In this document: piece by piece, positions 23,401 through 36,100 of the stretch
How positions within the stretch are numbered: position 1 is the first letter of the stretch
Layout: each line of letters begins with the position of its first letter
Program-made: the position numbers and the translations under genes
Source of the DNA: Aselliscus stoliczkanus
Lineage: Eukaryota; Chordata; Mammalia; Chiroptera; Hipposideridae
DNA length: 64,000 nucleotides
Direction: 5' to 3'
Assembly (NCBI GenBank): GCA_033961575.1
Contig: CM066727.1
Span: 2,504,001 to 2,568,000, forward strand
Notes under the pieces: model-generated
Told to the model about the DNA's origin: nothing
Databases searched by the model: none
Seen by the model: the letters and a program-made list of their open reading frames with translations, nothing else

Positions 23401-23534
23401 GGATGGAGTAGAGGCTTGATCACTGCACTGTACACCTGAAGCTGATGTTGTATAATATTGTATGCTAACTGTAACTGAATATATAGATAGTCACGGGATG
23501 TGGAGTATACTGTGGAAGGGAGTCAAAAGAATTG

Positions 23535-23648
23535 GTTTTTTTTGTTTGTTTTTTTGAGGGCAGTATTACTGATCCTCATATGTGGGACCTGAACTGGGGC
23601 CGCTGGCTTCCCAAGCCAGCGCTTAACCACCACGCCACTCGGCCGGCC
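23535..23648 (-). mobile_element. Short SINE (family B head only) inside the L1 3' UTR
   Basis: Minus-strand head with the CTCATATGTGGGACCTGAAC and GCCACTCGGCCGGCC blocks and a T-rich tail. Duplications AAAAGAATTG and CAAGAATTG flank it. Younger than the host L1. Confidence 0.9.
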
Positions 23649-23802
23649 CAAGAATTGTAATAGATATGTATGATATGGGCGGGGTGGCGAACTGGGGAAG
23701 GGGGCTTGTCACTTTGCGGGGTAAAGAGTATAACTATTGCATTGTGTTGTACACCTGAAACTAATAAGACAAAAAAAAAATGGAAAAAAAATACAATTGT
23801 AG

Positions 23803-26626
23803 CCCATTTCAAAAAAGAAGCAAAGTTCCAAAATTATATTTGTTTCTTTATGAATTATATACATGTACTTCTTTATTATAGGTAACATAAAACAAACAAT
23901 AATTATTACAAATAGTAAGATAAAAATTAATGTTTTAGAAGAAAAAAGTAAACACTTCTATCAGCAACTGGTAGCTAGCCCTGCTTCTGGAAACTACAGA
24001 TAGATATGTCTGAATTAGGAAACAGTTGATGAATCATGAAATTTGATTATGATTTAAAATATAACATCAGTATTTAGAAGTGATATTCCCTAATGTGGGA
24101 ATGTAGAAGTAAGCTACTTATATACATCAATAACCTCTCCCCAGATAAAGATCTCCAGGCAAATTCAAAATAACTGTGAGGCAATGGATCCGTCCCCCAT
24201 TGCCTATGTGGGCTGTGGGTTCACTCTTTACAACATCTGTTTCACTATGAGTGAGGAGTTAGTCATTCCTAACCCACCCAGTCTCCAGGAGCTGCTCAGC
24301 CTATTAGAAACTAGTGATTATTCAGAGCTGATTTTAGGAACCAGTTTTTTATTCAAGCTGTTCCAAGCACCAAAATCCAATGTTACTCAACAGATTGAAA
24401 GCTTTTAATATCACGTTTTATGACTAGTACAGTAACAGATTCCAACAAAATGGACATCAAAAAATGTAACCTCATAGGAAAGCTTTATAATGTTCTTATT
24501 CTACTTGAAGGAAACCACCTAGGTAATAGCAACAATTTACTTGGGAAAAAAAACACAAACTTTTAGTATATGGGCAACTGATTTGAAAATATTAATATAA
24601 ACTCAAATTTTATTATAGTATGCAATGCTATATTGATAATTGAGAAGATAGAAGTCAAATATAGAAATGTATAATTCGGATAAAGAGTCCACTAAATTTA
24701 ACAATGAGTAATTTTCATCCCATAATTCCTTAGAAAGGCAATGTAAACAAACATGTCATTATTATATAAATGTTCCCACTAAGAGCCTTATATAATCTGA
24801 ACTGCATTTAAATCTTTTTGTTCATCATATTATGAACATAATATCAAAACTTGATAAAATACATTATCCAAAACTTTGTACAAAATACTTTTTCTTATAA
24901 ATTTGGTGAATAATTTGCATGTCATTTACATGTTACCATATAGACTCCAGATGAAACTTGAAATAGTAACAAGTCATGACTAAGTTATAATTATTCCAAT
25001 ACTGAAAACAGAATTCAATATTTGGGAATATTTTAATCTAATATGTTTATACGGATGAGAAAAACAAAATAGTAATCCAAAGACATTTCGTAAAATTTAA
25101 TATCCATTCTTGATTAAAATCAAGACATTTGGAATATAAGAAAATAACATTGCCTATGAATTTTACAAAACCTAATTCCGTCTTAAATTTAATATTGGAA
25201 CAGAAAGTGTTCCTATGAAAAACCCAAGAATGCAGTGTCTACTTCCATTATGCTATCTAAGTTCTTGTTTTTCTGAAAGTGCTTTCAAATGCAATTAGAT
25301 AATAAAATAAAATAAACTATTTGAAAAAAAAATCATGAATTCCAGAAGACAAAACAAAGGAATCGATCAACAACAATTATTAACTAGAAGTGAATTCCTT
25401 AAAGTTGCTAGTTAGAAAATAAATCATTTTAACACAGATTAATGAAAACCACTCAGAAAATAAAAATGGAAAAAAATCCCATGCAATGCAATAAGGTTTA
25501 AAAAGTAGCAATAAGGATTTAAAACAAAGCCTTAGGAATAAACTTAAGAACTGTGAAAGGTATATGTGAAGAAAATGATAAACCTCTTCTGAGGGGCATA
25601 AAAGGTTTATATGAATGAGATATAGATATTAACGGATTTAAAAGTTTTCATATCTTGACTACTGTAAAGATTAATTCTTGCAGCATGATACCTCCAATTG
25701 TGATAGAAATAGAAATTATTACTGTGCCATAGAAAGAGGCAGCATCCTTGTTTGGTTAGCAGAATGTGTTTTTACATAGAATACTAAAAACTAAATATTT
25801 ATTTCTTCATGCTTTGTATTTAGGTTTCAGTTCCAACCACATATAAGCCACCACTCTAGCTTCTGAAGACATTGCAGAACATTAGGAGTCACTGAGTATT
25901 AGAATAAATATTTTTAATTAGATGGGACATATAATCTTAGTGTCCATTGTAGATATATGAAAGTAAAATGTATACACAATTCACCTTCAGTTATTAACAA
26001 TGAGCACAAAAATATATTGTTCAGACTTTATGTTTGCAAACGGACAACTCTTGTGGTTATTATATGCCTTCAAATAAAATATTAAAATATAAGAATATTT
26101 TTAGAATTTTAATGTCTGAAATGAAGAAGGATTTGTTTGTGCACACTCTGTATATATTCACACTGCACTTTGAGTGTATTTTCTAGCGTAGGTGCAGGGT
26201 TAAAATGATAAAAAGGAACAGAGAGATGTGAGCCACAGGTGTGAGGTCATTCTTGAAATTATGTTCATAATTTCAGAATCTATGCAACTCTAAAATAGAA
26301 ATACTGTTACCAAAAAAGATCTAAACCCAAGAGTAATGACCCTTCTACTTAAAGATATATCAAATCCGCAACATCTTTTTACAACTAGATAATGTGGATG
26401 TTTTGCCTGAATTCATCATAAAGGGACCATTTTATTAAGAAAGAATAATGGGAAGGTGAACAAGACATACCATGGACATTAAAATTGAGTTTCTATATTT
26501 GAACAAATTGATGACTACAGCTACGTGTAACATAATTATGACCTGAAGTAAATATTAATTAGATTCTCCTTGGCTAATGTTTTCCTCTTGGGTCAATATG
26601 TTTTGTTACTTCACTCAAGGGAAAGT
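23803..26626. other. No gene seen; AT-rich unique sequence
   Basis: Strongly AT-rich. A 74-codon frame at 24184-24408 is the only one of note and I do not recognise it. No named repeat. Confidence 0.45.
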
Positions 26627-26962
26627 CATTATTGTAGCAGCGACTAATGATTGTTAACAGTCTGCAGTGGGTCTGAGGTATTGCCAGGTTGTACTGCTGC
26701 TCATGTTTGGGAAGATGTTATACTACTTAGAGAAATATATAGTCAAAGTAATTTTTAAATTGTATTTTTAGTAGCTAAACATAGCCTTTGAAATGAGGAT
26801 AATTGTTTTCAATCTTTCAAGTAAATGAAATACAATTTAGAAATTACCTTACCTATATATTTACCTAAATAGTATATTTCCAAATGTAAGCAGCAGTACC
26901 ACCTTGGAGTATTTTAGACCCACACAGGCTGTTAACAATCATTAGTTGCTGCTACAATAATT
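26627..26962. repeat. ~335 bp long inverted repeat (palindrome), unidentified
   Basis: The left arm (about 26627-26770) and right arm (about 26824-26962) are reverse complements at roughly 80% identity by eye. They pair ATTATTGTAGCAGC with GCTGCTACAATAAT at the outside and TAAATTGTATTT with AAATACAATTTA at the inside. The loop is about 50 bp. The whole could be a MITE whose entire length is terminal inverted repeat, or an old conserved palindromic repeat. There is no coding content. Confidence 0.85.
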
Positions 26963-27051
26963 AAAGAAAGCATAGGTACTAAACTTACAGACCTTGGTCG
27001 TAGAGAGGATTTTATGAATTTGACCTCAAAGCAAGGGCAGTAAAAGCAAAA

Positions 27052-27648
27052 ATGCATGAAGGAGACTATATCAAATTAAAAAGCTTCTGCACAGCACAAA
27101 CAGCCATCAACAAAACAAAAAGACAGCCTACTGAATGGGAGAAGATGCTTGTAAACAGCAACTCAAATAAGGGGCAAATATCCAAAATATATAAAGAACT
27201 CATACAACTCAACAACATAAAAAATCAAATTAAGAAAAGGGCAGAGGACCTGAACAGACTCTTCTCCCAAGAAGACATACGAACGGCCAACAGATATATG
27301 AAAAGATGCTCAACTTCACGAGCTATTAGAGAAATGCAAGTCAAAACCACAATGAGATACCATCTCACACCTGTTAGAATGTCTATCATCAACAGGAAAA
27401 ATAATGACAAGTGTTGGCAAGGCTGTGGAGAAAAAGGAACCCTCACACACTGCTGGTGGGAATGCAGAGTGGTGCAGCCGCTATGGAAGACAGTGTGGAG
27501 GTTCCTCAAAAAATTAAGAACAGAATTTCCATATGACCCAGCAATCCCTCTCCTAGGTATATACCCAAAAACTCTGAAAACATTTATCTGCAAAGATACA
27601 TGTACCCCTATGTTCATTGCAGCATTATTCACAGTGGCCAAGGCATGA
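27052..27648 (+). pseudogene. L1 ORF2 C-terminal fragment (198 codons)
   Basis: An open frame homologous to the last part of L1 ORF2p, downstream of the reverse transcriptase. The zinc-knuckle-like C-x3-C-x7-H-x4-C motif is intact at [18 protein letters not shown] (near 27412-27465), followed by [15 protein letters not shown] and [12 protein letters not shown]. It ends with a premature stop after VAKA, where intact elements continue for about 70 more residues. The ATG at 27052 is internal to ORF2, not a real start. No function is expected. Confidence 0.92.
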
Positions 27649-28029
27649 AACAACCAAAATGCCCTTTGATAGATGATTGGATAAAGAAGATGTGGTATAT
27701 ATACACAATGGAATACTAGTCCTCCATAAAAGAAGATGAAATAGTGCTATTTGTAACAACATGGATGGACCTTGCGAGTATAATGCTGAGCAAAATAAAC
27801 AGAAAAAGTCAAGAACCCTATGATTTCACTCACATGTGTGTGAGATATAAAAATGAAAGGAACAAATCAACAAGACAAACAAACAAAAATTCATAGACAC
27901 AGACAACAGTTTAGTGGTTACCAGAGGGCAAGAGGGGGAGGGGGATGGCAGATGAGGGAAAAGGGGGTTAAATATATGGTGATGGAAGGAGAACTGACTC
28001 TGGGTGGTGAACACAGAATGCAATATATA

Positions 28030-28107
28030 TTGGGTTGTTGGAAAAGTCATGACGCATTTTTGCAACGAAAACCAGAAAAATATGTCCTGACTTTTCTGAC
28101 AATTCAA
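28030..28107. mobile_element. Mariner-type MITE, 78 bp (copy 2), inside L1
   Basis: Starts TTGGGTTGTTGGAAAAGTCA and ends TGACTTTTCTGACAATTCAA, with intact TA on both sides (28028-28029 and 28108-28109). The L1 copy at 15825-16195 shows the matching unoccupied site (GATATGTAGATGAT), which confirms insertion with TA duplication. Confidence 0.95.
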
Positions 28108-28190
28108 TAGATGATGTATTGTAGAAATGTACCCTTGAAACTTGTATCATTTTATTAACCAGTATCATCCCCCCAAATTAATAAAAAATA

Positions 28191-29479
28191 CTATTTTTTA
28201 AATGAGTAGCTATGTGAACACTCAAGTTCACAGAAAACCTAAAAAGGAAACCCCTGAATTTCCAAATATGTACCGAAACCAAGTAATTCACACACGAGAA
28301 GTTGAATTGTTTAACATAATCAAATGTCCACACTTAATTTAGTTGCAAAACAAAACAAAACAAAAAACAAATGTCTGCAAAATGTATAGTATTCAGATAG
28401 GAAGAGATTGCTCATTGGTTGACTAGAGCCCCACAGTTATTCTCACATGTCAGAGACGTTCAGGGAATAAACCCTTTTTCATATAAGATGTTAATTCATG
28501 ATGAATCAAATTTTCAGCAAGATTCTTGCTGTTTGGAGAATAGGAAGTTTCTCACTCTATTGTTTCATTTTACTAATTTATTCAGTATATAAAAGGAACA
28601 TTTTCTTATTTTCTTAATGAATTTCTTGATTTCAAAATAAAATGTGATTTAGTGTATTTTCTCTGGTATGCTCTTCATGTTAACTGTAGTTTGAAGCATA
28701 TTCCTTAGGCTGGGCTGTTTTTCATGCTGATACAGGGAATGTTTACTTTATCTATTTCAAAAAATCCCAACAAACAAACCACCATGTGGCAGTTTTGTTC
28801 CATTCCCCACAGTCTATGTAAAGTAGACTCCACATAAAGTTGACTTCAGTTCCCCATAAATTTACCCTAAAGAGCACACATGTCCTTCAGTTTCTAGTCC
28901 TTGCTCGCCAGTGCAGATAGCTTGTTCCCAAACCATAAGCTTTTCTAGGTACTTATTTGTTCATAGCTTATCAATTAAGCTTGAATTTATCAACTAACCT
29001 GGAGATGTTTAAACCCTAGTGTTTATATTGCACTTAAAATACTGCAAAGTTCATCTTCATAAACACTGACAAGTTATAGGTGCTGTCCAGTCAGGACCGT
29101 AGAATTCCAAGTAATGCAAATCCTAATCCTTCTCCTACGTAACTTATCAGAATCCTGGTGTCATTGCCGGAGTTTGTATCAGAGAGTCTTATTACAGAGG
29201 GAGGACAATGATAGGCCATAGGTCAGTCCAAGAAATCGACACTTAGGGTCCATGTTGGAGAAAGTACGTTCTGAGCTATCGGGGAGCAGCCAGTAGTCTA
29301 AATGGAACAGACACGGCTGAGAGAAAGCTCACCTGAGTGAAGTGGGGAGATATCTCAGGGCCAAGCGGTGGATGAACTTGAATTCCACAATGCATTCGGG
29401 TATTTTTATTATATACATTTTAAAAATTTTTCAACAAGGAACTACTGAAAATTTTATGAGGTGAGTAACATGATCAGAT
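28191..29479. other. No gene seen; unique sequence
   Basis: No recognisable repeat or coding signal. Confidence 0.45.
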
Positions 29480-29910
29480 CATTATTGAAGGAGAGCTGAC
29501 TATGTCACCCCAAATACGCAGGTGGATTATTTTGAACTAAAGTCACCTAAGAAACAGCCAGTGCAAAGGGGACACGCTGGGAAAGTCACCTGTGAGAAAG
29601 GCACTCGGGCTCCAGGAAGGGATGAGGCAGCCTGTCACCAGAGAAGGGGACTCAGGGCTGAACAAACCAACCTCATCATTTCCTCGCTAATGCACCGCCC
29701 GAAGCCAAACCCCTCCGTCTGGTCGCTTCCTCACTAATTTGCTTGTCCAAAAGGTCTAAAAGCTGCCTGCTTTGGTCCCTTCTTTAAGTCCCATATTTCT
29801 ATGAACTCCCATATGTACAAAATTTGTTTTTTCTCCTGTTAATCTGTCTCAGGTGAATTTAATCATTGGACTGTAGAAGAACCTAGAACCCCGCAACATT
29901 TCAGAAGAAT
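29480..29910 (+). mobile_element. Possible old LTR remnant
   Basis: The CCTAAAAGCTGCCTGC-like region and the ending TCCTGTTAATCTGTCTCAGG followed by GAAGAACCTAGAACCC resemble the U5 end of mammalian endogenous retroviral LTRs as I remember them. There is no viral coding sequence. The assignment is tentative. Confidence 0.4.
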
Positions 29911-32140
29911 ATTCTGAGTTTTGGGCTGTGAGTGGGGGACCAGACGGATACAGCAGCGCGAGGAAAGGAGGTGCGGTGAGAGCGGTGTGGCGGGTGCAGG
30001 CCGCCGTGTGACCCACACAGACAGCTCCCTGCTGTGCCCCTTGGGGATACCCACACTTTTATGTCACTCAGCACAGTGCCCAATTTTAAATTCATTACAC
30101 GAGAGCTAAGATGGACTCTGGCACCAACACTTCAGTTTGTTTCCGCTTCGCCATGGTGCCCCCCTGTCCCCCACTGACTCCCTGAGCCTGGGGTGTACTC
30201 GCTTTTCGGCCTGGGAGCCCCTCTTTACTGTCCATGTGCCGCAGCACAGACCAGCCCAGGTGAGGCATTTCCCAGGAAGCTTCCGGAGCTTTCCCCCGGA
30301 CGAGGCATCTCCCCGGCCTTTCCTGGCTCTCCTCTCCTCAGACACCCCGCGGGGACAGTGCCCCTTGAATCTGTGTCTCTGGCCGCTGCACACTCTCAGC
30401 CCTGCCTCCTGATCAGTCTCCTGTGGACGGCTGTGGACTCGGCCTTCTCCTCAGTTGAAGGCGGCATGCCTGCCACCTCTGCTCTGCTCTGTCCCCTCCT
30501 TATATTGAAAAGGCATGATTCTTGTGTCTGTCCACGGTTTGAAGAACGGTGTTTGAGGACAGTCTCGCGGGCCGTGGTAGGCCCTCTGGTCGATGTGGCG
30601 TGTCTCCAGATGGCTCTTCCCTGCCTCCCACGTGCCCCAGGCCCCAGCCGGCGACTCACAGATGCGTGGAACCCCATCCTCAGGGCTTCATTTCTTTGAC
30701 TCAAGGGCTGATCTCTGTGGAAAATGAGACTCCCCTGGAGAGAAGGGGTCCCTTTAACTGTCACCAGGTGTTCCCTCTTCACAGAGATTGAATCTTAAAC
30801 CTTTCCCTGGGGAGGGAACTGAGCACAAAGAAGGCACCCCAGGAACAGAGGCTGAGCATGTTGACCAGTTCTGTCACTCCTTAATTCTGCCTCAAGCTGA
30901 CTCTGAATTGCGTTCCTCATCAACATCAATGACGCGCACGGCATGATTTCATGGTGGACAGTAACTTCTTTTTATTTTTTATTTTTTGCTCTGCCATCTA
31001 TGTGATCTCAGGACACAGCGTGCTCTTTCTGAGAACCCTAAAGCTATGTACTTTCTCACAGCAGTGTTGGCATCAGATTCCGGGAGACTGTGAAATAGTT
31101 CATTAGCAATCATTAGCAATAAAAACTAGCTGTGCTTGGAAAAGGTCAAAAAAATAACAATGTGAAACCCACCTTTGTGTTCCCTGAAAAAAAATCTTTG
31201 AAATTTTGTAGGAGACTTTTATTGTTCATTGGAGAAAATGTCACTATATGTCAATGAATTTTCCAGAGGAAAAAACTAAGGCAGAATCAGAGGAGCCAAA
31301 ATGAATCTACATGTTACCATTCTAACAATATTTGAAAAAAGGAGAATAATGTCAGGAGCCTGAGAATTGGCTCTTTGTGGAGGAGAGGGGAAAAAGGTAA
31401 AATATTTCCATTTTAAGCTATAAATTACAAGACACACATAGTGGGTATGCCCAACTAAATCACAGGTCTACGTATTATGACTACATTTAAAGATTCAGAA
31501 ATCAAAACAGTATCTTAAATCTTCTTCACTTTTATAACATTCCAAAACAAGAAAAAACAAAACTGATTTAAAGTCAAGAGTAGTAAGCATTCTCAAATTC
31601 AGACTTTGGCGATGTACTGCTCACATATTATTCAGGATCATTAAGAGACACCGATTGCTGAGATGATAAGCGATAAGCGTGCCAACACATTTCAGTGGTG
31701 GGGTATTAATCTATTAGTTCATTTTCCAGTCATTTTCAAAACATTACTTGAGCACCTACCAAGGACCTTGCAGGTTTCCAATCTGTATCCAGAGGAGAGA
31801 GATGAGTGAACCGCATGGATGGGAGAGCTCAGGGTGTTTCCTCAGAGAGAAGATATGGCACTGCTCTTATATTAATAGCAGGAAAATGTGCAGAAATGAC
31901 TGAGGGATGAACATGCCACACAGTTCAAAGGGGAGAGTGAGATTAGCTTCTTGCACGTCTTGTTTCCCTTGAGAAAAAGAACATTTTTGGAATGTCTCAA
32001 TGGGTGATACATAGATAACGCCATCTTTGTGAGATTTCTGCAGAAACAAAAATCATGTGGTGTTTGTCCTAAGTTGTTTAAATTCTATGCTTAGTGTGAC
32101 AAATAATCAAATGCTACTACAAGAAAGTCATTGTGAAGTT
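29911..32140. other. No gene seen; includes a GC-richer stretch
   Basis: 29930-30800 is GC-richer and gives frames of up to 168 codons (30193-30699, plus) with no domain. A possible L2/MIR-like trace lies at about 31735-31800 (TTGAGCACCTACCAAGGACC). The rest is unique. Confidence 0.45.
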
Positions 32141-32144
32141 CTAT

Positions 32145-32254
32145 GTTTTTTTTGTTTTGTTTTGTTTTGTTTAGCTGAGCCATCCAGCTACCTGTTGGCA
32201 GCTCAGCGGCTGCTCAGCTCTGGCTGGGCATCGAACTACTGTTGCTCAGAGCTC
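32145..32254 (-). mobile_element. 5'-truncated SINE (family A)
   Basis: Minus strand: poly(A) tail with TTTTG units, then TTAGCTGAGCCATCCAGCTA through to GTTGCTCAGAGCTC, stopping short of the GGCCGGCC head. Duplication TGAAGTTCTA and TGAAGTTCAA flanks it. The CTCF-like 14-mer is degraded here (CCAACAGGTAGCTG). Confidence 0.9.
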
Positions 32255-32361
32255 TGAAGTTCAATTTTTAAAATGTGGGAAGAACCTAGGGGAATATATT
32301 TTGATGTAATGCCTCAGCTGAAACTCAGAAGCAATATTCATGTAAAATCATGAGAATTGAT

Positions 32362-32389
32362 ATGATGATGATGATGATGATGATGATGA
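32362..32389. repeat. (ATG)n microsatellite
   Basis: About nine ATG units without interruption. Confidence 0.95.
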
Positions 32390-32619
32390 GCCTTCCAGCT
32401 ACAGCCTGACATGTGATGCTGTGCCCTCAGCACACAGTGGGTCCTGTTTCCACACCTTTACCCTTCCGTGACTGCACAGCCACACACACTGAGCCCGCAG
32501 CATCCTTCCCAGCCCTTGTACTAGATTTTTATCACACATCAGAAAAACAAAACAAAAACAAACCAAAAAAACAAAACTGCAACCAAGCTTCCATGGGTAC
32601 CTAAGCACAGATCCAAGTA

Positions 32620-33134
32620 CAGTTAAGTCCCCGATTTACGAACGATTGCCATTCCGGGAGAAGCTTCCTAAGTTGGATTGGTTCGTAAGTCTGACCAAGT
32701 GAGTCTTATACACCTTTGACATAAATATACAATGTAAAGCATAAAAAAACTAAACACACAAATAAAATATGCCAATGGCTGAATGACTCATGTTATAAGA
32801 GCAAGCGAAGTCTACCATCTTTTTGCCTCGGTCCAATCTCTCAATTATTTTCTCTTCTGTTTCTATGGTGATTGCTCTGTGCTTCCCAGCAGTCCCCCCA
32901 CATCCCCACTGCTTTGCCTCTGGGTCCCGGACACCCTGGACTCTGACTGAGCCCTGGACTCCTGTCCACTGTCGCCCTGCACAGTGAGCTCATGGCAGCA
33001 CCACTGGGACAGTGTCCGGCAGACACGGGAGCTACTGTTGCGATTTGTTCACATCTGCACATTTTTGTGATGCGAGGTCCATTCGTATCTGTGCAAGTTC
33101 ACAACTCGAATGTTCATAAGTCGGGGACTTACTG
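32620..33134. mobile_element. Tigger/pogo-like non-autonomous DNA transposon, 515 bp
   Basis: Terminal inverted repeats: the left CAGTTAAGTCCCCGATTTAC pairs with the right end, which reads CAGTAAGTCCCCGACTTATG on the other strand. TA lies on both sides (32618-32619 and 33135-33136). No transposase reading frame is present. The CAGT terminus, the TA target and the AAGTCCCCGA motif are like the Tigger-related MER elements; the family name is inferred. Confidence 0.82.
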
Positions 33135-33136
33135 TA

Positions 33137-36100
33137 ATACTGAATTATTATATTTAAAGAAAATGCATAGAAACCATATGCATATCAAATAATGAGCTTA
33201 AGATCAGTAATATCAGTGATTTACTTATGACATACCTTTATAATGGCAAGACATTCTATTGTGTTTTAACCAAATAAGGATCAGAAATAATCACACTCTT
33301 TATAACACTTCAAAACTATTGTAGAGTCTTATAAAATTTATTTGGGTGAAAGTCCCAATAAACTCCCAGGAGATGAAATGAGATTAGTACAAGTTGGGCA
33401 TAACTCCAACTCAATAGTGCATACTTCTATTCACATCAGCCTTAATGATGAATTAGCCTCACACAAATATGGATAGCTGATAGACAGATGAGTGATAGAC
33501 AGAAGTGTCTTAAGAGGTTGAAGTCGTATAAATTCAGAGACCAAATGAAAGGTATTTCATGAGAAATAAAATTAATATCCAATTATAATTTTCATTACAA
33601 AGCAAGAAACAATATAAGCCTAATGCGACTAGATTCTAAATATTACCCATTATTTTTTAAAAAATTGGTGATCATAGTTTTGACAACATTTTATTTTGAT
33701 AGGAGAGGTATAAAACCAATACAGAAACACACCAAAAGGAACAAAATGAGAAAAAAAAATTACCTTTTTCTCTTTGTCCCTTAAAAAGAGAGATTTGAAT
33801 AATACATTGTACAAAGAACATATTCTTGAAAACATCTTTCACACAAAAAAGCAGCTTGTAAAAATGCCATGATTATATTTGTGTTAGTCCACAAATACAT
33901 ATATAAATACATATTCTCGCCCCCCCCCATTTGACATCAAAAGTCATGAGAAACACTTTCCCACTGATTGACATTTAGGGATAACTGGAGAAATGGATAG
34001 GTTTCTGAATCTCACATTAGATAAACTGTGTGCACCTCTGCAATTAACTCTTTCTTCTCTTCAACTTCTTCATCTTTAATAGGAAGTTTTAATAATTACC
34101 TGATTTATTTTGAGAATTCAGTAGCAAATGAGAATAGAGGGAACCTAGTTAAAATTAATTTTCAGATAAGCGACAAACAAATTTTTAAGATGAATATCCC
34201 TCATTCCTTGTTTACCTAAGATGGAACTGAGTTTCCTGCATTTTACCTGGTAGCCTAGAAAAGAGTGACAGTTCATGGGAAATGGCTTTTTACCCGGACA
34301 TGCTATGTGAGTATTCAGTTCAGAGGTGTGGTCCGGGCCCGGCCATCTGGGTCCAAACTCTGACACCTTGTTCAGGAGGACACATCTAAGCTTTGGTTTG
34401 CTCCTGTGTCAGAAGGCACTGAGCTTCCTGAAAGGGTTGTTGTGAAGATGAATTGATCAAATACACATAGGGGACTTGGTGCATTGCAAGGGCTCTGTAA
34501 GTGTTGACTGCTCTCCTCATCAGTTTGCTTTTATAAAAGGGTTCTTCAATTGTGCTAGGGGTGCATAGAATGACACTTACACAGCTGTTAGAGAGAACAA
34601 CATTTTTCCCCATTACACTCTCTATTTATCACTTTAAAAACAATTATAGACTAGAAGTGTAAAATCATGACTGCATCCTAGCTTTCACTGCATTAATACA
34701 TTAAACATATGGAACAGAATGTTCTCCACCATTGTAAGTTATTCTCATACAAACTAGTGTGTTTTCTGCAAGGTTAAATTAAGTGCCAAAATGGAAACAC
34801 AGAAGAACATATTTTAAAGTCCAGAGCCCTGAAATAATCAATACTACATTAGTACTGTACTAATACATACTAGAATTCTTCTAGCCCCTACCATCGGACA
34901 CCTACCATGGAATTCTACGTAACTAGTATATGTGGGGATATCAGGCATATTTTTTTTTTCTCACGTGTTTCAGTTTTCTAAACAGTGAGCATAAGGCCAG
35001 GATTTTAAGCATTCATAAGACACTCAGTTTACAGTGTCCGAGAATGGCAAATGTGTTATTGATCAATTCTAAGCACAGTTTAATGGCATCAGCAAAAACA
35101 TCCCGGCAAATAGCTGTTCTCTGAACATTTGTCTGTTTAGTTTGCGGATACCATAGTAAAAGGTCTGTGTTTGTAGGGCAGGTCTTCCATTCTGGTCAGC
35201 TCTCTTTACTATGGAGCAGAGTCAATGTTTCCTTTTCTGAACTTCCCTAGAATCTAACACTGTTTCTTGGAGGTACATCCAGTGTGAGGTCAGCACCTAA
35301 CATTTCATCACTTGTGTCTCTAACTGGCCACCTTAGCAGGACGCTGATCATTAGAATTTTTATCACTTGGAGAAATGTTGTCACCCTCAACAAACTTTAT
35401 ATCTGTCTTGCTTTGAAAACTATCTTACCACGGTCATCCTTCCCAGAAGAAAGTACTTAAAAGGTCTGTTCACAGATTTTCCAAAAGAACTGTTCTCTGC
35501 GTTGGTCACACACACTTATTTTCTCAATGATAACATCAGCAAATACGCTTCTGGCTGAACAAAGCATGTACGGTGTGGAACACAGGTCATCAATAGTCAG
35601 TTAATAGGGGTGCCATGGGGTCCATAAAGCTTTTTGATCTGAATATTTCCTAAAACAATGAGATTAGTGAGCAAAACGTCCTTGGCCTTGTAAAGATAAC
35701 AGATGGTATTTAGGAAGAGAGTAGGTGTTAATGGCATAGCTATTTTTTCTTGGAGTTTCTTCCCTAGAGTATTGAGTTAAATCCTGGTCTAGTTTACTTT
35801 TCATTGATGCTGTTGATGAGTAAATATGGAAGGGATTAAAGGAACTAGAGAATTATAACCTCTCTTTTATATTTTATAGAAAATAGAAAGAGAAAGATCA
35901 GAAGATACAGGCTTGTGTGTTGTTTTTGCTAAAATAAATTCTATGTCAAGATGAAAGGAATCATTTTTCCAGTTTTAAATTAAAAACAAAAGAGCATAAA
36001 CATATTGATTTATGCATACAATACAATGTCCTTCATTTAACATTTAAAACAACCATGGAGAGATCTACTGGAGAAGGGCAGGTTAAAAACAAATAGCTAC

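Larger units (their letters stand above)
20691..23786 (+). mobile_element. L1 with intact 5' end, internally deleted, flanked by TSDs
   Basis: One insertion bounded by AAAATACAATTCTAG (ending 20690) and AAAATACAATTGTAG (ending 23802), target-site duplications with one mismatch. Inside, in order: a CpG-rich 5' UTR of about 1,020 bp, ORF1 remnants (21713-22345), the ORF2 endonuclease remnant (22402-22990), a duplicated 3' UTR (22996-23400), further 3' UTR sequence, and poly(A) around 23771-23790. At ~3.1 kb (including a 114-bp SINE) it is about half the 6-7 kb of a mammalian L1. The ORF1 RNA-binding region and all of the reverse transcriptase are missing. It cannot move on its own. Confidence 0.93.
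26985..28190 (+). mobile_element. 5'-truncated L1 carrying a mariner MITE
   Basis: Starts within late ORF2 (GACCTCAAAGCAAGGGCAGT) and runs through the ORF2 C-terminus, the 3' UTR with a G-rich tract (27926-27967), and the end at AAATTAATAAAAAATAC. The MITE at 28030-28107 interrupts the 3' UTR. I could not find convincing target-site duplications. Confidence 0.9.

Noticed and set aside
30193..30699. 168-codon plus frame in a GC-rich stretch
   Set aside because: The opposite strand is also open for 128 codons; no domain and no splice pattern that I can support.
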